From Bacteroidales bacterium (GTDB lineage Bacteria; Bacteroidota; Bacteroidia; Bacteroidales; UBA932): a DNA stretch of 61,275 nt. The stretch spans positions 1 to 61,275 of the forward strand of contig SUYQ01000014.1 in assembly GCA_015060325.1 (NCBI GenBank), given 5' to 3'. The notes under the pieces were generated by a model. The model saw nothing but the letters and a program-made list of their open reading frames with translations, made no database searches and had not been told where the DNA came from. A program made the position numbers and the translations under genes. Shown piece after piece: positions 7,410 through 15,475 of this stretch (the stretch's first letter is position 1; every line of letters starts with the position of its first letter).

Positions 7410-10130
7410 ATGAATATGAACCAAAAATTATTAAAGAACATCGGAATATACGCAGGCATCCTCCTGCTGTTCATCGGATTGGCTTACGGCTTCACCCCAG
7501 AGGTCCTGGACGGCAAGATAGTCGAGCAAAGCGATATAGTTGCATGGAAAGGCATGGCAAATGAGGCCGTGACTCATAACGAGGCCCACCCCGAAGACCC
7601 TACAGCATGGAGTAATTCAATGTTCGGAGGAATGCCGACAACCGCCACCATTGACAGTTTCGAGGGAGATTGGACAGACGACATATACGACCTTTTCCTC
7701 ACCGGACGACGTCCTGCCAGCTATCTGCTCATAGCCCTGATCGGCGGATTCCTGCTGATGTTGTCATTGGGCACCAGCAAGCTGATAGCTGTCGGTGGTG
7801 CCATCGCAATGGCTTTCTGTTCATATAACTTCCAGATCATCACTGCCGGCCACAACACCAAGATGCAGGCCATCGCCTACTTCCCATGGGTGCTCGCCGG
7901 ATTGATTTTCACCTATAAGACAGCTTTGAGATCCTTCGCTTACGCTCAGGATGACAGGGGAGGCGCTCAGGATGACGTTACAACGTCATTGCAAGGAGCG
8001 AAACGATTTGGCAATCTCGCCAAATGGCTGCCTAAAACCTTCCTCGGAGCCACTCTCTTCGCTTTTGCCCTCAGTATGCAGATAAAGGCAAACCATCCGC
8101 AGATAACATACTATCTTGCAATGGTGATATTTGTCTTTGCAACAGGACTCTTTATTTACCTATGCACGCTGAAGGAACGCAAGCATCTTTTGAAAAGATT
8201 CTTTGTGGCATCAGCTCTGTTGCTTGGAACAGGACTGATAGGAATCGGAACGAATGCAAACAAACTAATGCCGACATTGGAATACTCCAAGTCAAGCATG
8301 AGAGGCGGATCGGAATTGTCATCAGGAAACAAAGGAGGCCTTAGTCTGAAATACATTACAGAATACTCATACGGAACAGAGGAAACCCCGAATCTGATGA
8401 TCCCTAACTATAATGGAGGAGCTTCCCGCACACCTCTCGATACAGATTCCGAATCCCATGAATTCTTTGCCGAGTTCATCGGAGACGATGGGGCGGAACA
8501 AGTTGTAAAAGACATGCCTACATACTGGGGGCCTCAACCTCCGACAGGAGGCCCCATGTACATGGGAGCAATTACAATATTCCTCTTTGTGCTGGGAATG
8601 ATCCTATGTAAAGGGCGTGAAAAATGGTGGATGTTCGCTGCAACCATAATTGCAGTATTTGTTGCATGGGGACACCATTTCATGGCTTTTGCCGAATTCT
8701 GTTTCAACTATGTTCCTATGTACAGCAAGTTCAGGGCAGTATCCATGGCATTGACTGTGCTGCAGATAACATTACCAATGCTTGGATTCCTGGTACTGGA
8801 CAAGATCATGAAGGGTAATTATGAAAGGAAGAAACTGTTCAAGGCGGGAGGAATAGCGCTCGCACTCACTGCCGGTTTCTGCCTGATCGGAATACTCATG
8901 CCTGAGATTGCAGGAGCATTTACAAATAGCAATGACAACACTATCCTGGCACAGAGGCTTTACGAAAAGTTTGGAATGAGCATCAGCGAGTTGAATCAAT
9001 ATGGAATAAGTGTAGAGGATTGGAAAGATGCGCTCATCGTGGACAGGAGAGAACTTTTTACTGCAGATGCGACACGCTCATTGATACTTATCCTCATAGC
9101 AGCAGCCCTCATCGCCCTGCCTTACCTGAGAAAAGAATTCAATTCAGATATGGCAAGAAAAATACTCGCCGGATGTGTGATTGCAGTTGTGCTGTTTGAT
9201 TTATGGGGAGTAGGAAAGAGATATCTCAATAGCAAAAATTTCATAACAGAAGAAAAACTGACCGAAAAATATTTTTCTGCAAATGCTGTTGACAAAGTGA
9301 TTCTGCAGGATCCCGATCCGAATTTCAGGGTTCTTGATATAGATCGCCTAACTTCTTCCCTTCCTAGTTACCATCACAAATGCATCGGAGGTTACAGCGC
9401 AGTGAAGATGCAGAGATATGAGGATCTGCTTGATTCGTTGATAATTCCTGAGATATATGGAAATTTCAATAATATACTTTCAACAGCAACAACATACGAA
9501 GATGTAGAAAACAGGTTGTATGAACTTGATGCTATATCCATGCTCAATGGAAAATATATCGTATGGAACGGAATTTATGTAGTAAATCCATATGCATATG
9601 GAAACTGCTGGTTTGTAGATTCCTATGTTGCAGCAAAGAATCCTGACGAAGAACTTGATATGTTAAAATCGACATATAAGCGTGAAACCGCTGTCATCGG
9701 AGAGGATTTCGCATGGGCACGTGAAAAGGTAAGGCCAGGCTCATTACTCGACGACATCCACCTGACACACTATGCTCCAAACGAGCTCCGCTATGACTTC
9801 AGCACCTCCAGCGAACGTGCTGCCATCTTCAGCGAGATCTACTACCCGGATGGCTGGAAGGCATGGATCGAGCCAGCCGGATATTACGGAAAGGTTGTGG
9901 ATGGCCGATACCAGCCTACGGCCAAAGCTAAAGAGGTTGACATCTTCCGCGCAGACTGGATCCTCCGTGGCGTTGTGATACCGGAAGGCGAAGGTACCCT
10001 TATCATGCGCTTCGAGCCGGAATCATATAAGACAGGTGAGAACATCTCGCGCATCAGCTCCATCCTGCTGATCCTACTGCTTCTCGGATCTGCCGGCTCA
10101 GTCGTCTACTTCTCCCGCAGAAAGAGATAA
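7410..10130 (+). CDS. YfhO family multi-pass membrane protein
   Basis: Large polytopic protein (906 residues) of the YfhO type, related to GT-C membrane glycosyltransferases; often linked to surface glycan modification. TM segments are visible at about 11-28, 104-120, 124-142, 152-168, 210-226, 232-252 and further on; a large extracytoplasmic C-terminal domain lies at about 630-880 and a final TM near 880-900 before SRRKR. Residues 173-205 (bases 7927-8022) are encoded by two kinds of dispersed repeat (reading SFAYAQDD) and fall in a loop between two TM segments. ATG at 7410 follows the glycosyltransferase stop by four bases; a second ATG lies at 7416. Substrate unknown. Confidence 0.82.
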   Translation: MNMNQKLLKNIGIYAGILLLFIGLAYGFTPEVLDGKIVEQSDIVAWKGMANEAVTHNEAHPEDPTAWSNSMFGGMPTTATIDSFEGDWTDDIYDLFLTGRRPASYLLIALIGGFLLMLSLGTSKLIAVGGAIAMAFCSYNFQIITAGHNTKMQAIAYFPWVLAGLIFTYKTALRSFAYAQDDRGGAQDDVTTSLQGAKRFGNLAKWLPKTFLGATLFAFALSMQIKANHPQITYYLAMVIFVFATGLFIYLCTLKERKHLLKRFFVASALLLGTGLIGIGTNANKLMPTLEYSKSSMRGGSELSSGNKGGLSLKYITEYSYGTEETPNLMIPNYNGGASRTPLDTDSESHEFFAEFIGDDGAEQVVKDMPTYWGPQPPTGGPMYMGAITIFLFVLGMILCKGREKWWMFAATIIAVFVAWGHHFMAFAEFCFNYVPMYSKFRAVSMALTVLQITLPMLGFLVLDKIMKGNYERKKLFKAGGIALALTAGFCLIGILMPEIAGAFTNSNDNTILAQRLYEKFGMSISELNQYGISVEDWKDALIVDRRELFTADATRSLILILIAAALIALPYLRKEFNSDMARKILAGCVIAVVLFDLWGVGKRYLNSKNFITEEKLTEKYFSANAVDKVILQDPDPNFRVLDIDRLTSSLPSYHHKCIGGYSAVKMQRYEDLLDSLIIPEIYGNFNNILSTATTYEDVENRLYELDAISMLNGKYIVWNGIYVVNPYAYGNCWFVDSYVAAKNPDEELDMLKSTYKRETAVIGEDFAWAREKVRPGSLLDDIHLTHYAPNELRYDFSTSSERAAIFSEIYYPDGWKAWIEPAGYYGKVVDGRYQPTAKAKEVDIFRADWILRGVVIPEGEGTLIMRFEPESYKTGENISRISSILLILLLLGSAGSVVYFSRRKR
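7927..8022. repeat. Two dispersed repeats inside the YfhO gene
   Basis: GATCCTTCGCTTACGCTCAG with GATGACA (7932-7960) is the reverse complement of the block at 7311. It is followed by ACGTCATTGCAAGGAGCGAA (7975-7999) and TTGGCAATCT, a different repeat type that occurs only here in the window. Together they add about 32 codons without breaking the frame. Confidence 0.8.
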
Positions 10131-10149
10131 ATCCTGGGATATACTCTAC

Positions 10150-10225
10150 TGAGTATCAACAACTTACTTAAACCGCGTGCTCCCCTTTGACGGCACGCGG
10201 TTTGCGTATTTCACTGATAATCAAT
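10150..10225. terminator. GTGCTCCCC palindromic element, copy 2; probable bidirectional terminator
   Basis: AAACCGCGTGC (10170-10180) pairs perfectly with GCACGCGGTTT (10193-10203). It sits in the 115-base gap between the convergent YfhO gene and a small exported-protein gene, and the right flank carries CACTGATAATCA. Position supports termination in both directions; member of a four-copy family. Confidence 0.65.
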
Positions 10226-10245
10226 GCGTTTCTCCCCAGGCGTTT

Positions 10246-10824
10246 TCAGAATCTAAGGGCAAAGCCTATGCCGTGGCGTTGAGGGCCGAAGGTAACCTCT
10301 ACCGGAGTGACGTCAGCTTTATTATAATCCTCTTCCATATGGTTCAGTCTACTGTTATAAACGCACATGGTGGGAATGCCGCTGGCAAGCATGGCAACAC
10401 CTCCCAGCGTAGCGAAGAGACCGACATTGAGGATAGTGTTGGCTTTCCCAAAAACCTCCGATGAGTATTCTGAAGTGGTATCTGTTCCGGCGCCAGCATC
10501 GACAATAGCAAAAATTGGAAGGGTGATACCTCCCGCAATTGCGACTATAGTCCCGGTAAGAAAAGTAAATCCTCCTCCGACTGTAAGCACGGAACCACCT
10601 ATCGTAAGTCCCAGACCAGTCTTGTAGGCGGATCTGTATCTCAGATATTCAGAACTTCTGTCTACGCCGTGGAAATCAGAGAAAAGTAAAACTGCCTCAC
10701 TTTTTGTAAGCCTCTTACCCTCCATAAACACGCGGCTTCCCTTTATTTCAACCGGAGTATGAGTCTGGGCTGATGTAGCATATCCGACTAGAATAAGAGA
10801 TAGAATCAGCAAAAGTTTTTTCAT
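10246..10824 (-). CDS. Exported small membrane-associated protein, unknown function
   Basis: 192 residues, not recognised. A signal peptide is clear at 1-20 (ends TSAQ). A hydrophobic glycine-rich stretch at about 70-110 and another at about 131-153 could each cross a membrane. The segment after the signal peptide (VEIKGSRVFMEGKRLTKSEA) resembles small Bacteroidota envelope proteins with a beta-rich start. The C-terminus FGPQRHGIGFALRF ends in an aromatic residue, as many outer-membrane proteins do. It is convergent with the YfhO gene and lies downstream of the symporter gene on the same strand (50-base gap), so cotranscription is possible. No function is proposed. Confidence 0.7.
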   Translation of the reverse strand: MKKLLLILSLILVGYATSAQTHTPVEIKGSRVFMEGKRLTKSEAVLLFSDFHGVDRSSEYLRYRSAYKTGLGLTIGGSVLTVGGGFTFLTGTIVAIAGGITLPIFAIVDAGAGTDTTSEYSSEVFGKANTILNVGLFATLGGVAMLASGIPTMCVYNSRLNHMEEDYNKADVTPVEVTFGPQRHGIGFALRF

Positions 10825-10874
10825 AATATATCGGTTTTTTTCTTATTGATGTTGAGGTCGGTGAATTAGCTGCA

Positions 10875-12212
10875 TCATAGAAGTCCTGATACAAAGATAG
10901 CTATGATGACAACCGGGCAGACATAACGGATCAGAAACCAGAGTACGCCGAATAGCTTCGCGTTGCGGCTGAGGGTTCCGCCGTTTGTGAATTCGTCATA
11001 TATATCTGCCTTCTTGAGACGCCAGCCCACAAACAGGACTGTGAAGAGACTGCCAAGGGTCATCAGGACATTTGACGAGAGGTTGTCAAAGAAATCGAAA
11101 AGATTTCTTCCATTGATATGAATGTCAGAGAGAGGACCAAATGAAAGCGAGCATAACGCACCTACAAGCCAGCAGATCACAAACAGGATGACGCATGCCC
11201 ACTTGCGTGACATCTTCTTTTCCTCCACAAGATAAGCGACTGCCACTTCAAGCATGGAAATCGAAGATGTAAGAGCAGCGACCAGAAGAGCCACAAAGAA
11301 CAATATGGCTATCACACTTCCTCCCGGCATCTGACCGAACACATACGGCAGAGTATCGAAGACAAGACCCGGACCGGACTGAGGATTGAGACCGAATGCG
11401 AAGACGGCAGGCATTATGGCAACGCCTGCAATCATTGCAAACATCAGATCGGAAACCGCTGTTGCAGTGCTCTGGAACAGTATGTTTTCCTTCTTGTCCA
11501 CATAGGAAGCATAGGTCATTATGGTTCCGAATCCAAGAGACAGAGAGAAGAATGCCTGTCCAAGAGCAGCAGCGATTGATGATCCGTCTATCTTGGAGAA
11601 GTCAGGATTGAAAAGATAGTTGAGGCCGGCAGATGCACCCGGAAGTGTAACTGCATATATGGCTATGGCCAGCACAATGACAAACAGCAGAGGCATCATC
11701 ACCTTGCTGAACTTCTCGATACCGTCCTTTATGCCGACAATGACTATAAGGGTAGTCATCAGCAGAAAGACTGTGTGACACAGAAGCGGAGTCCATGGAG
11801 AAGAAACGAAGTTGGTAAACATGGTGCTGAATGTACTTCTGGATTCTCCCGTAAAAGAGAACGTAAGTGACTTGAACAGATACTCCACAGACCATCCGCC
11901 TATCACACTGTAATAAGAAAGGACGATCAGAGGCACTATTATGGTGAACAGTCCTACCCATTTCCATCTTGACCCTCCCGAAAGGTCACGGAATGCGGCA
12001 AAGGCATTCTTCTGGCTGCGACGTCCGATAACGAATTCCGAAATGAATATCGGAAGACAAAGGACAAAGCTGAGGAGAATGTACACTATGATGAAGGCTG
12101 CTCCGCCATTCTCTCCCACCAGATACGGGAAACGCCAAAGGTTGCCAAGGCCTACTGCCGAGCCGGCCATGGCGACAAGCGCGCCGAATCGTCCGAATCT
12201 ATCTCGTTTCAT
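10875..12212 (-). CDS. Sodium-dependent symporter of the neurotransmitter:sodium (NSS/SNF) family
   Basis: Inner-membrane Na+-coupled uptake carrier, LeuT fold; bacterial members usually import amino acids. 445 residues from ATG at 12212. The family signature GSAVGLGNLWRFPYL is at about 17-31 and contains the unwound part of TM1 that binds substrate and sodium; 11 or so TM segments follow, and the protein ends in a TM segment like other short 11-TM bacterial members. A longer frame would need a TTG three codons upstream. Upstream lies a 68-base direct repeat and, further up, the folA terminator region. Substrate unknown. Confidence 0.9.
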   Translation of the reverse strand: MKRDRFGRFGALVAMAGSAVGLGNLWRFPYLVGENGGAAFIIVYILLSFVLCLPIFISEFVIGRRSQKNAFAAFRDLSGGSRWKWVGLFTIIVPLIVLSYYSVIGGWSVEYLFKSLTFSFTGESRSTFSTMFTNFVSSPWTPLLCHTVFLLMTTLIVIVGIKDGIEKFSKVMMPLLFVIVLAIAIYAVTLPGASAGLNYLFNPDFSKIDGSSIAAALGQAFFSLSLGFGTIMTYASYVDKKENILFQSTATAVSDLMFAMIAGVAIMPAVFAFGLNPQSGPGLVFDTLPYVFGQMPGGSVIAILFFVALLVAALTSSISMLEVAVAYLVEEKKMSRKWACVILFVICWLVGALCSLSFGPLSDIHINGRNLFDFFDNLSSNVLMTLGSLFTVLFVGWRLKKADIYDEFTNGGTLSRNAKLFGVLWFLIRYVCPVVIIAIFVSGLL

Positions 12213-12214
12213 AT

Positions 12215-12282
12215 TTATCAATGTTTTTCGTTCGTTTAAAGTTATATATCTCCTGAGGGAATATGACCCTCGGAGGGGAAAT
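12215..12282. repeat. 68-bp direct repeat, left copy
   Basis: Identical to 12360-12427 (offset 145). It starts three bases upstream of the symporter ATG, so it is probably its 5' leader. It contains an imperfect hairpin CTCCTGAGGG/CCCTCGGAG. Confidence 0.85.
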
Positions 12283-12359
12283 ATGAAAAATATCTATACG
12301 TTACCTCTCCTCTAAATCTCCTCTCTCGGAGAGGAGACTTACCATCGCTACGCTCAAAG

Positions 12360-12427
12360 TTATCAATGTTTTTCGTTCGTTTAAAGTTATATATCTCCTG
12401 AGGGAATATGACCCTCGGAGGGGAAAT
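12360..12427. repeat. 68-bp direct repeat, right copy
   Basis: Second copy of the block at 12215-12282. The 77 bases between them hold CTCTCCTC...CTCTCGGAGAGGAG, a further small hairpin. No gene is visible in the 326 bases between the symporter and folA. Confidence 0.85.
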
Positions 12428-12440
12428 GGTGCTATTTCTT

Positions 12441-12520
12441 AGTGGCGCATAACCAACTGACAATCAGCCAAATAACATGGTGTGCGTGCCGCCAAAGGGG
12501 AGCACGCAGTGGTATTTAAA
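12441..12520. repeat. GTGCTCCCC palindromic element, copy 3
   Basis: TGCGTGC (12483-12489) pairs with GCACGCA (12502-12508) around CGCCAAAGGGGA (reverse orientation of copies 1 and 2). Outer motifs GGCGCATAAC and CTGACAATCAGCC are shared with copy 4 at 34.7 kb. It lies just after the folA stop and may terminate folA. Confidence 0.65.
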
Positions 12521-12538
12521 TTGCTGATAGCTAGGACA

Positions 12539-13033
12539 TTATGGGACACGAATATAGGTTACAAATTCAAAGGTGTAGCCGGTTTCTTCGTCGGTGAAGA
12601 GTTCCGAGCGTTCTGCAACTGCCCATACAGAAGGGTCGATCGGCGGAAAAAATGTATCTGCCCCTTCAATCACCGTATGGACATGCGTAACGACAAGGCT
12701 GTCCACCATCGGAAGAGCCTGAGCGTAGATCTGACCGCCGCCGATAATGAAGCATCTCTCGAGGTTGGTCTCTTCGGCTACACGGAACGCTTCTTCAAGG
12801 GATCCGGTGACTGCTACGTCTTCCCCTGTGGAAAAACCACGGGAAACCACTATGTTCACACGACTCGGAAGGGCTCGTCCGATGGACTCGAATGTCTTGC
12901 GGCCCATGATGACAGGCCACCCGAGAGTGGTGCGCTTGAAGAAACGCAGGTCTTCGGAAATATGCCACAGGAGGTTGTTGTCACGTCCTATGGCATTGTT
13001 GTCTGATATTGCTACTATTATGCTTTTTTTCAT
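12539..13033 (-). CDS. folA: Dihydrofolate reductase
   Basis: Reduces dihydrofolate to tetrahydrofolate with NADPH; regenerates the cofactor oxidised by ThyA. 164 residues from ATG at 13033, typical length. Visible: IIVAISDNNAIGRDNNLLW at the N-terminus (substrate/NADPH loop), SEDLRFFKRTTLGWPVIMGRKTFESIG, FIIGGGQIYAQAL and the C-terminal GYTFEFVTYIR. The open frame extends 33 codons further upstream, but that part only reads through a dispersed repeat ([14 protein letters not shown]), so it is rejected. It lies downstream of thyA on the same strand with a 137-base repeat-filled spacer. Confidence 0.95.
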   Translation of the reverse strand: MKKSIIVAISDNNAIGRDNNLLWHISEDLRFFKRTTLGWPVIMGRKTFESIGRALPSRVNIVVSRGFSTGEDVAVTGSLEEAFRVAEETNLERCFIIGGGQIYAQALPMVDSLVVTHVHTVIEGADTFFPPIDPSVWAVAERSELFTDEETGYTFEFVTYIRVP

Positions 13034-13043
13034 AAGTCTTGTT

Positions 13044-13160
13044 TTAGATTTCTCGACTCGCTTCGCTCGCTCGAAATGACAGTGGGAGGGACCGCTCGTA
13101 ATGACAGGAAGGGGCTCGCTCGTAATCGACACAGTCGCTTGAGCGCAAGCGAAAGAAATG
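13044..13160. repeat. Dispersed repeat between folA and thyA
   Basis: Begins GATTTCTCGACTCGCTTCGC and continues into AAATGACAGTGGGAGGGACC and CAGTCGCTTGAGCGCAAGCG. Nearly the same composite unit recurs on the other side of thyA at 13973-14067. Confidence 0.9.
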
Positions 13161-13170
13161 ACAGCGTCAG

Positions 13171-13965
13171 CTACACTGATACGTCACCATGGATGTGCGG
13201 AAGCGGATCGTAGTCCACAAGCTTGAAATCCTCGTACTTGAAGTCGAAGATGTTCTTCACTTCAGGATTGATGATCATCTTCGGAAGTTTACGAGGTTCA
13301 CGTGCAAGCTGTATTTCCACCTGCTCAAAGTGGTTGGTATATATGTGCGTATCGCCTGTCGTATGGATGAACTCTCCCGGTTCAAGGCCGCACACCTGCG
13401 CAATCATCATGGTCAGAAGCGCATATGACGCGATGTTGAACGGTACTCCGAGGAAGACATCCGCACTGCGTTGGTAGAGCTGGCACGAAAGCTTGCCGTC
13501 AGCAACATAGAACTGGAACATGGTGTGGCAAGGCGGCAGGGCCATCTTGTCGACTTCGGCAACATTCCACGCAGAAACGATCATCCTGCGTGAGTCTGGA
13601 TTATTCTTTATCTGCTCTATCACATTGGAGAGCTGGTCTATCGTCTTTCCGTCAGGAGTCGGCCAGCTGCGCCACTGGTGGCCGTAAACAGGTCCAAGGT
13701 CACCGTTTTCGTCAGCCCATTCGTTCCATATCCTCACTCCATGCTCCTGAAGATACTTCACATTGGTATCTCCAGCGATGAACCAAAGGAGTTCGTATAT
13801 GATGGACTTCAGATGGAGTTTTTTCGTGGTCAGGAGAGGGAAACCCTCGCTGAGGTCAAAGCGCATCTGGTGTCCGAAGACGCTTTGAGTGCCCGTGCCG
13901 GTGCGGTCGGACTTCATGGTTCCGCTGGTGCGGATACGGTGTAAAAGTTCCAGGTATTGTTTCAT
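13171..13965 (-). CDS. thyA: Thymidylate synthase
   Basis: Makes dTMP from dUMP using methylene-tetrahydrofolate. 264 residues, same size as the E. coli enzyme. N-terminal [18 protein letters not shown] with the phosphate-binding arginine, the catalytic cysteine in [22 protein letters not shown], and the C-terminal PHIHGDVSV. It forms a functional pair with folA just downstream. ATG at 13965. Both flanks of the gene are the same composite repeat, about 930 bases apart. Confidence 0.97.
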   Translation of the reverse strand: MKQYLELLHRIRTSGTMKSDRTGTGTQSVFGHQMRFDLSEGFPLLTTKKLHLKSIIYELLWFIAGDTNVKYLQEHGVRIWNEWADENGDLGPVYGHQWRSWPTPDGKTIDQLSNVIEQIKNNPDSRRMIVSAWNVAEVDKMALPPCHTMFQFYVADGKLSCQLYQRSADVFLGVPFNIASYALLTMMIAQVCGLEPGEFIHTTGDTHIYTNHFEQVEIQLAREPRKLPKMIINPEVKNIFDFKYEDFKLVDYDPLPHIHGDVSV

Positions 13966-13972
13966 GGTATAT

Positions 13973-14150
13973 AGATTTCTCGACTCGCTTCGCTCGCTCG
14001 AAATGACAGTGGGAGGGACCGCTCGTAATCAACACAGTCGCTTGAGCGCAAGCGAAAGAAGTGACAGATGGTATATAGATTTCTCGTCTCGCTTCGCTCG
14101 CTCGAAATGACAGTGGGGAGGAATCGCTCGAAATCCGCTTGTCGTATATG
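13973..14150. repeat. Dispersed repeats between thyA and galM
   Basis: Two units start GATTTCTCG at about 13974 and 14078. The first is nearly identical to the unit at 13047-13161. The 206-base gap holds nothing else that I can support. Confidence 0.9.
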
Positions 14151-14171
14151 AGCTAGCGAAGGGAATAAAAA

Positions 14172-15218
14172 CTAACGGACGGAGAATGCGAAGATTATTG
14201 CCTGTTCATATACTTCTCCCGGACGGAGGACCGGTGACGGATAGTCTGCCTTGTTAGGTGCGTCAGGGTAGTTCTGGCACTCGATGGCAACTCCGGTATA
14301 GTCTTCATAGACATGTCCGTTCTTGCCTGCAGGGCAGCCTGAAAGCCAGTTTCCTGTGTATACCTGTACACCTGGCTGAGTAGTATAGATCTCAAGACAA
14401 CGGCCGCTCTCAGGAGCATGAAGCTCAGCGCAGAACTGAAGCTGACCTGGCTCTGCTCCATCGATCACCCAGCAGTGATCGTAACCCTTACCTATCTTCA
14501 GAGGCTTGAAGTCTTCATTGATATCCTGTCCTATAGGCTTGCCATTGACGAAATCCATTGGCGTGCCAGCAACAGGCTCGCTCTCTCCGAGAGGAATCTG
14601 GGTGTCATCAGTAGGAAGATACTCCGATGCGTTGAGACGAAGAGTATGTCCGAGAATATCGCCGTTACCTTCGCCGTTGAGGTTGAAATATGCGTGATTT
14701 GTAAGGTTGATCACTGTAGGAGCATCAGACTCTGCTGTAAGGGTGAGACGAAGTTCGCACTCATCGGTCCATTCATAGCGCGCGACTGTCTTCACCGCAC
14801 CCGGATAACCCTGCTCACCGGCCTCTGAATAATACATGAACTCTACCCCGCCTTCATGCTCACGGCTCTCCCATACCTTGTTCTGGAATCCCTCAGGACC
14901 GCCATGAAGATGGTTAGGGCCATTGTTTATCGGAAGAGTGTACTCGACTCCGTCAAGGGTGAACTTACCGAGGGCGACGCGGTTTGCATAACGTCCGGGA
15001 ACCTTTCCGGAACATGGACCGTCACCGAAATAGCTTGCTGCCTCAGGATAACCGAGCACTACATCGGCAAGTAAGCCGTCCTTGTCAGGCACGACCACCT
15101 CAACTATTCCTGCACCTACAGATGATACTTTGACATATGCTCCTTTGGAGTTGGTAAGGGTATAGAGGAGGATTTCCTCTCCCGACGGGGTCTTGCCCCA
15201 GAGTTCTTTTGTTATCAT
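14172..15218 (-). CDS. galM: Galactose mutarotase (aldose 1-epimerase)
   Basis: Interconverts alpha and beta anomers of galactose/glucose, feeding the Leloir pathway whose kinase (galK) is at 34.8 kb. 348 residues from ATG at 15218; a longer frame needs GTG at 15248. Visible: PGRYANRVALGKFTLDG, NGPNHLHGGPEGFQNKVW (first catalytic histidine region), TVINLTNHAYFNLNGEG (second histidine), QVYTGNWLSG and the catalytic glutamate region in GVAIECQNYPDAPN. No signal peptide, so cytoplasmic. A well-spaced promoter lies 130 bases upstream. Confidence 0.93.
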   Translation of the reverse strand: MITKELWGKTPSGEEILLYTLTNSKGAYVKVSSVGAGIVEVVVPDKDGLLADVVLGYPEAASYFGDGPCSGKVPGRYANRVALGKFTLDGVEYTLPINNGPNHLHGGPEGFQNKVWESREHEGGVEFMYYSEAGEQGYPGAVKTVARYEWTDECELRLTLTAESDAPTVINLTNHAYFNLNGEGNGDILGHTLRLNASEYLPTDDTQIPLGESEPVAGTPMDFVNGKPIGQDINEDFKPLKIGKGYDHCWVIDGAEPGQLQFCAELHAPESGRCLEIYTTQPGVQVYTGNWLSGCPAGKNGHVYEDYTGVAIECQNYPDAPNKADYPSPVLRPGEVYEQAIIFAFSVR

Positions 15219-15240
15219 AGACTTACAGTATTTATTATAG

Positions 15241-15345
15241 ATCCTCACGTCGTCCTACGGACTCCTCGGGATGACAGGGAGTAACGGACTCCCCAGGATG
15301 ACAAGAAGAAACAGGCTCCTCAAGAAATCCCCAGGATGACAAGGA
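15241..15345. repeat. Degenerate dispersed repeats in the galM leader
   Basis: ATCCTCACGTCGTCCTACGG, then CTCGGGATGACAGGGAG and three more GGATGACA(A/G) blocks. Variant of the GTCATCCTGAGCG family. It would form most of the galM 5' leader. Confidence 0.7.
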
Positions 15346-15346
15346 G

Positions 15347-15377
15347 CAAATTTAACATTAATCTATGAAAGGGCAAA
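15347..15377 (-). promoter_or_regulatory. Promoter of galM
   Basis: On the minus strand TTTG (15377-15374), 19-base spacer, TAAATTTG (15354-15347): both Bacteroidota promoter boxes at the standard spacing. It points to galM and lies right after the terminator of the fimbrial operon. Confidence 0.65.
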
Positions 15378-15379
15378 AC

Positions 15380-15429
15380 AAAAAATCAACCACCCCAGTC
15401 CGAACGGACTCAGCCTTTGGGGGTGGTTG
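15380..15429 (-). terminator. Terminator of the fimbrial operon
   Basis: CAACCACCCC (15387-15396) pairs with GGGGTGGTTG (15420-15429); the loop holds a second stem AGTCCG/CGGACT (15397-15410). On the minus strand it is followed by a T-rich run (complement of the A-rich 15375-15385). About 47 bases past the stop of the last fimbrial gene. Confidence 0.8.
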
Positions 15430-15475
15430 CGCTGAACGTTATTTAGAGTAGATCAGGCTGTTCTTATTTCCTTTC

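Noticed and set aside
9716..9730. CACGTGAAAA half-site in the YfhO gene
   Set aside because: Only one half of a parS-like palindrome; no symmetry.
12242..12463. 73-codon minus-strand frame upstream of the symporter
   Set aside because: Consists of the 68-base direct repeat and a hairpin; no protein features.
13034..13132. 33-codon N-terminal extension of dihydrofolate reductase
   Set aside because: It is translation of a dispersed repeat ([14 protein letters not shown]) and precedes the universal MKKSIIVAIS start.
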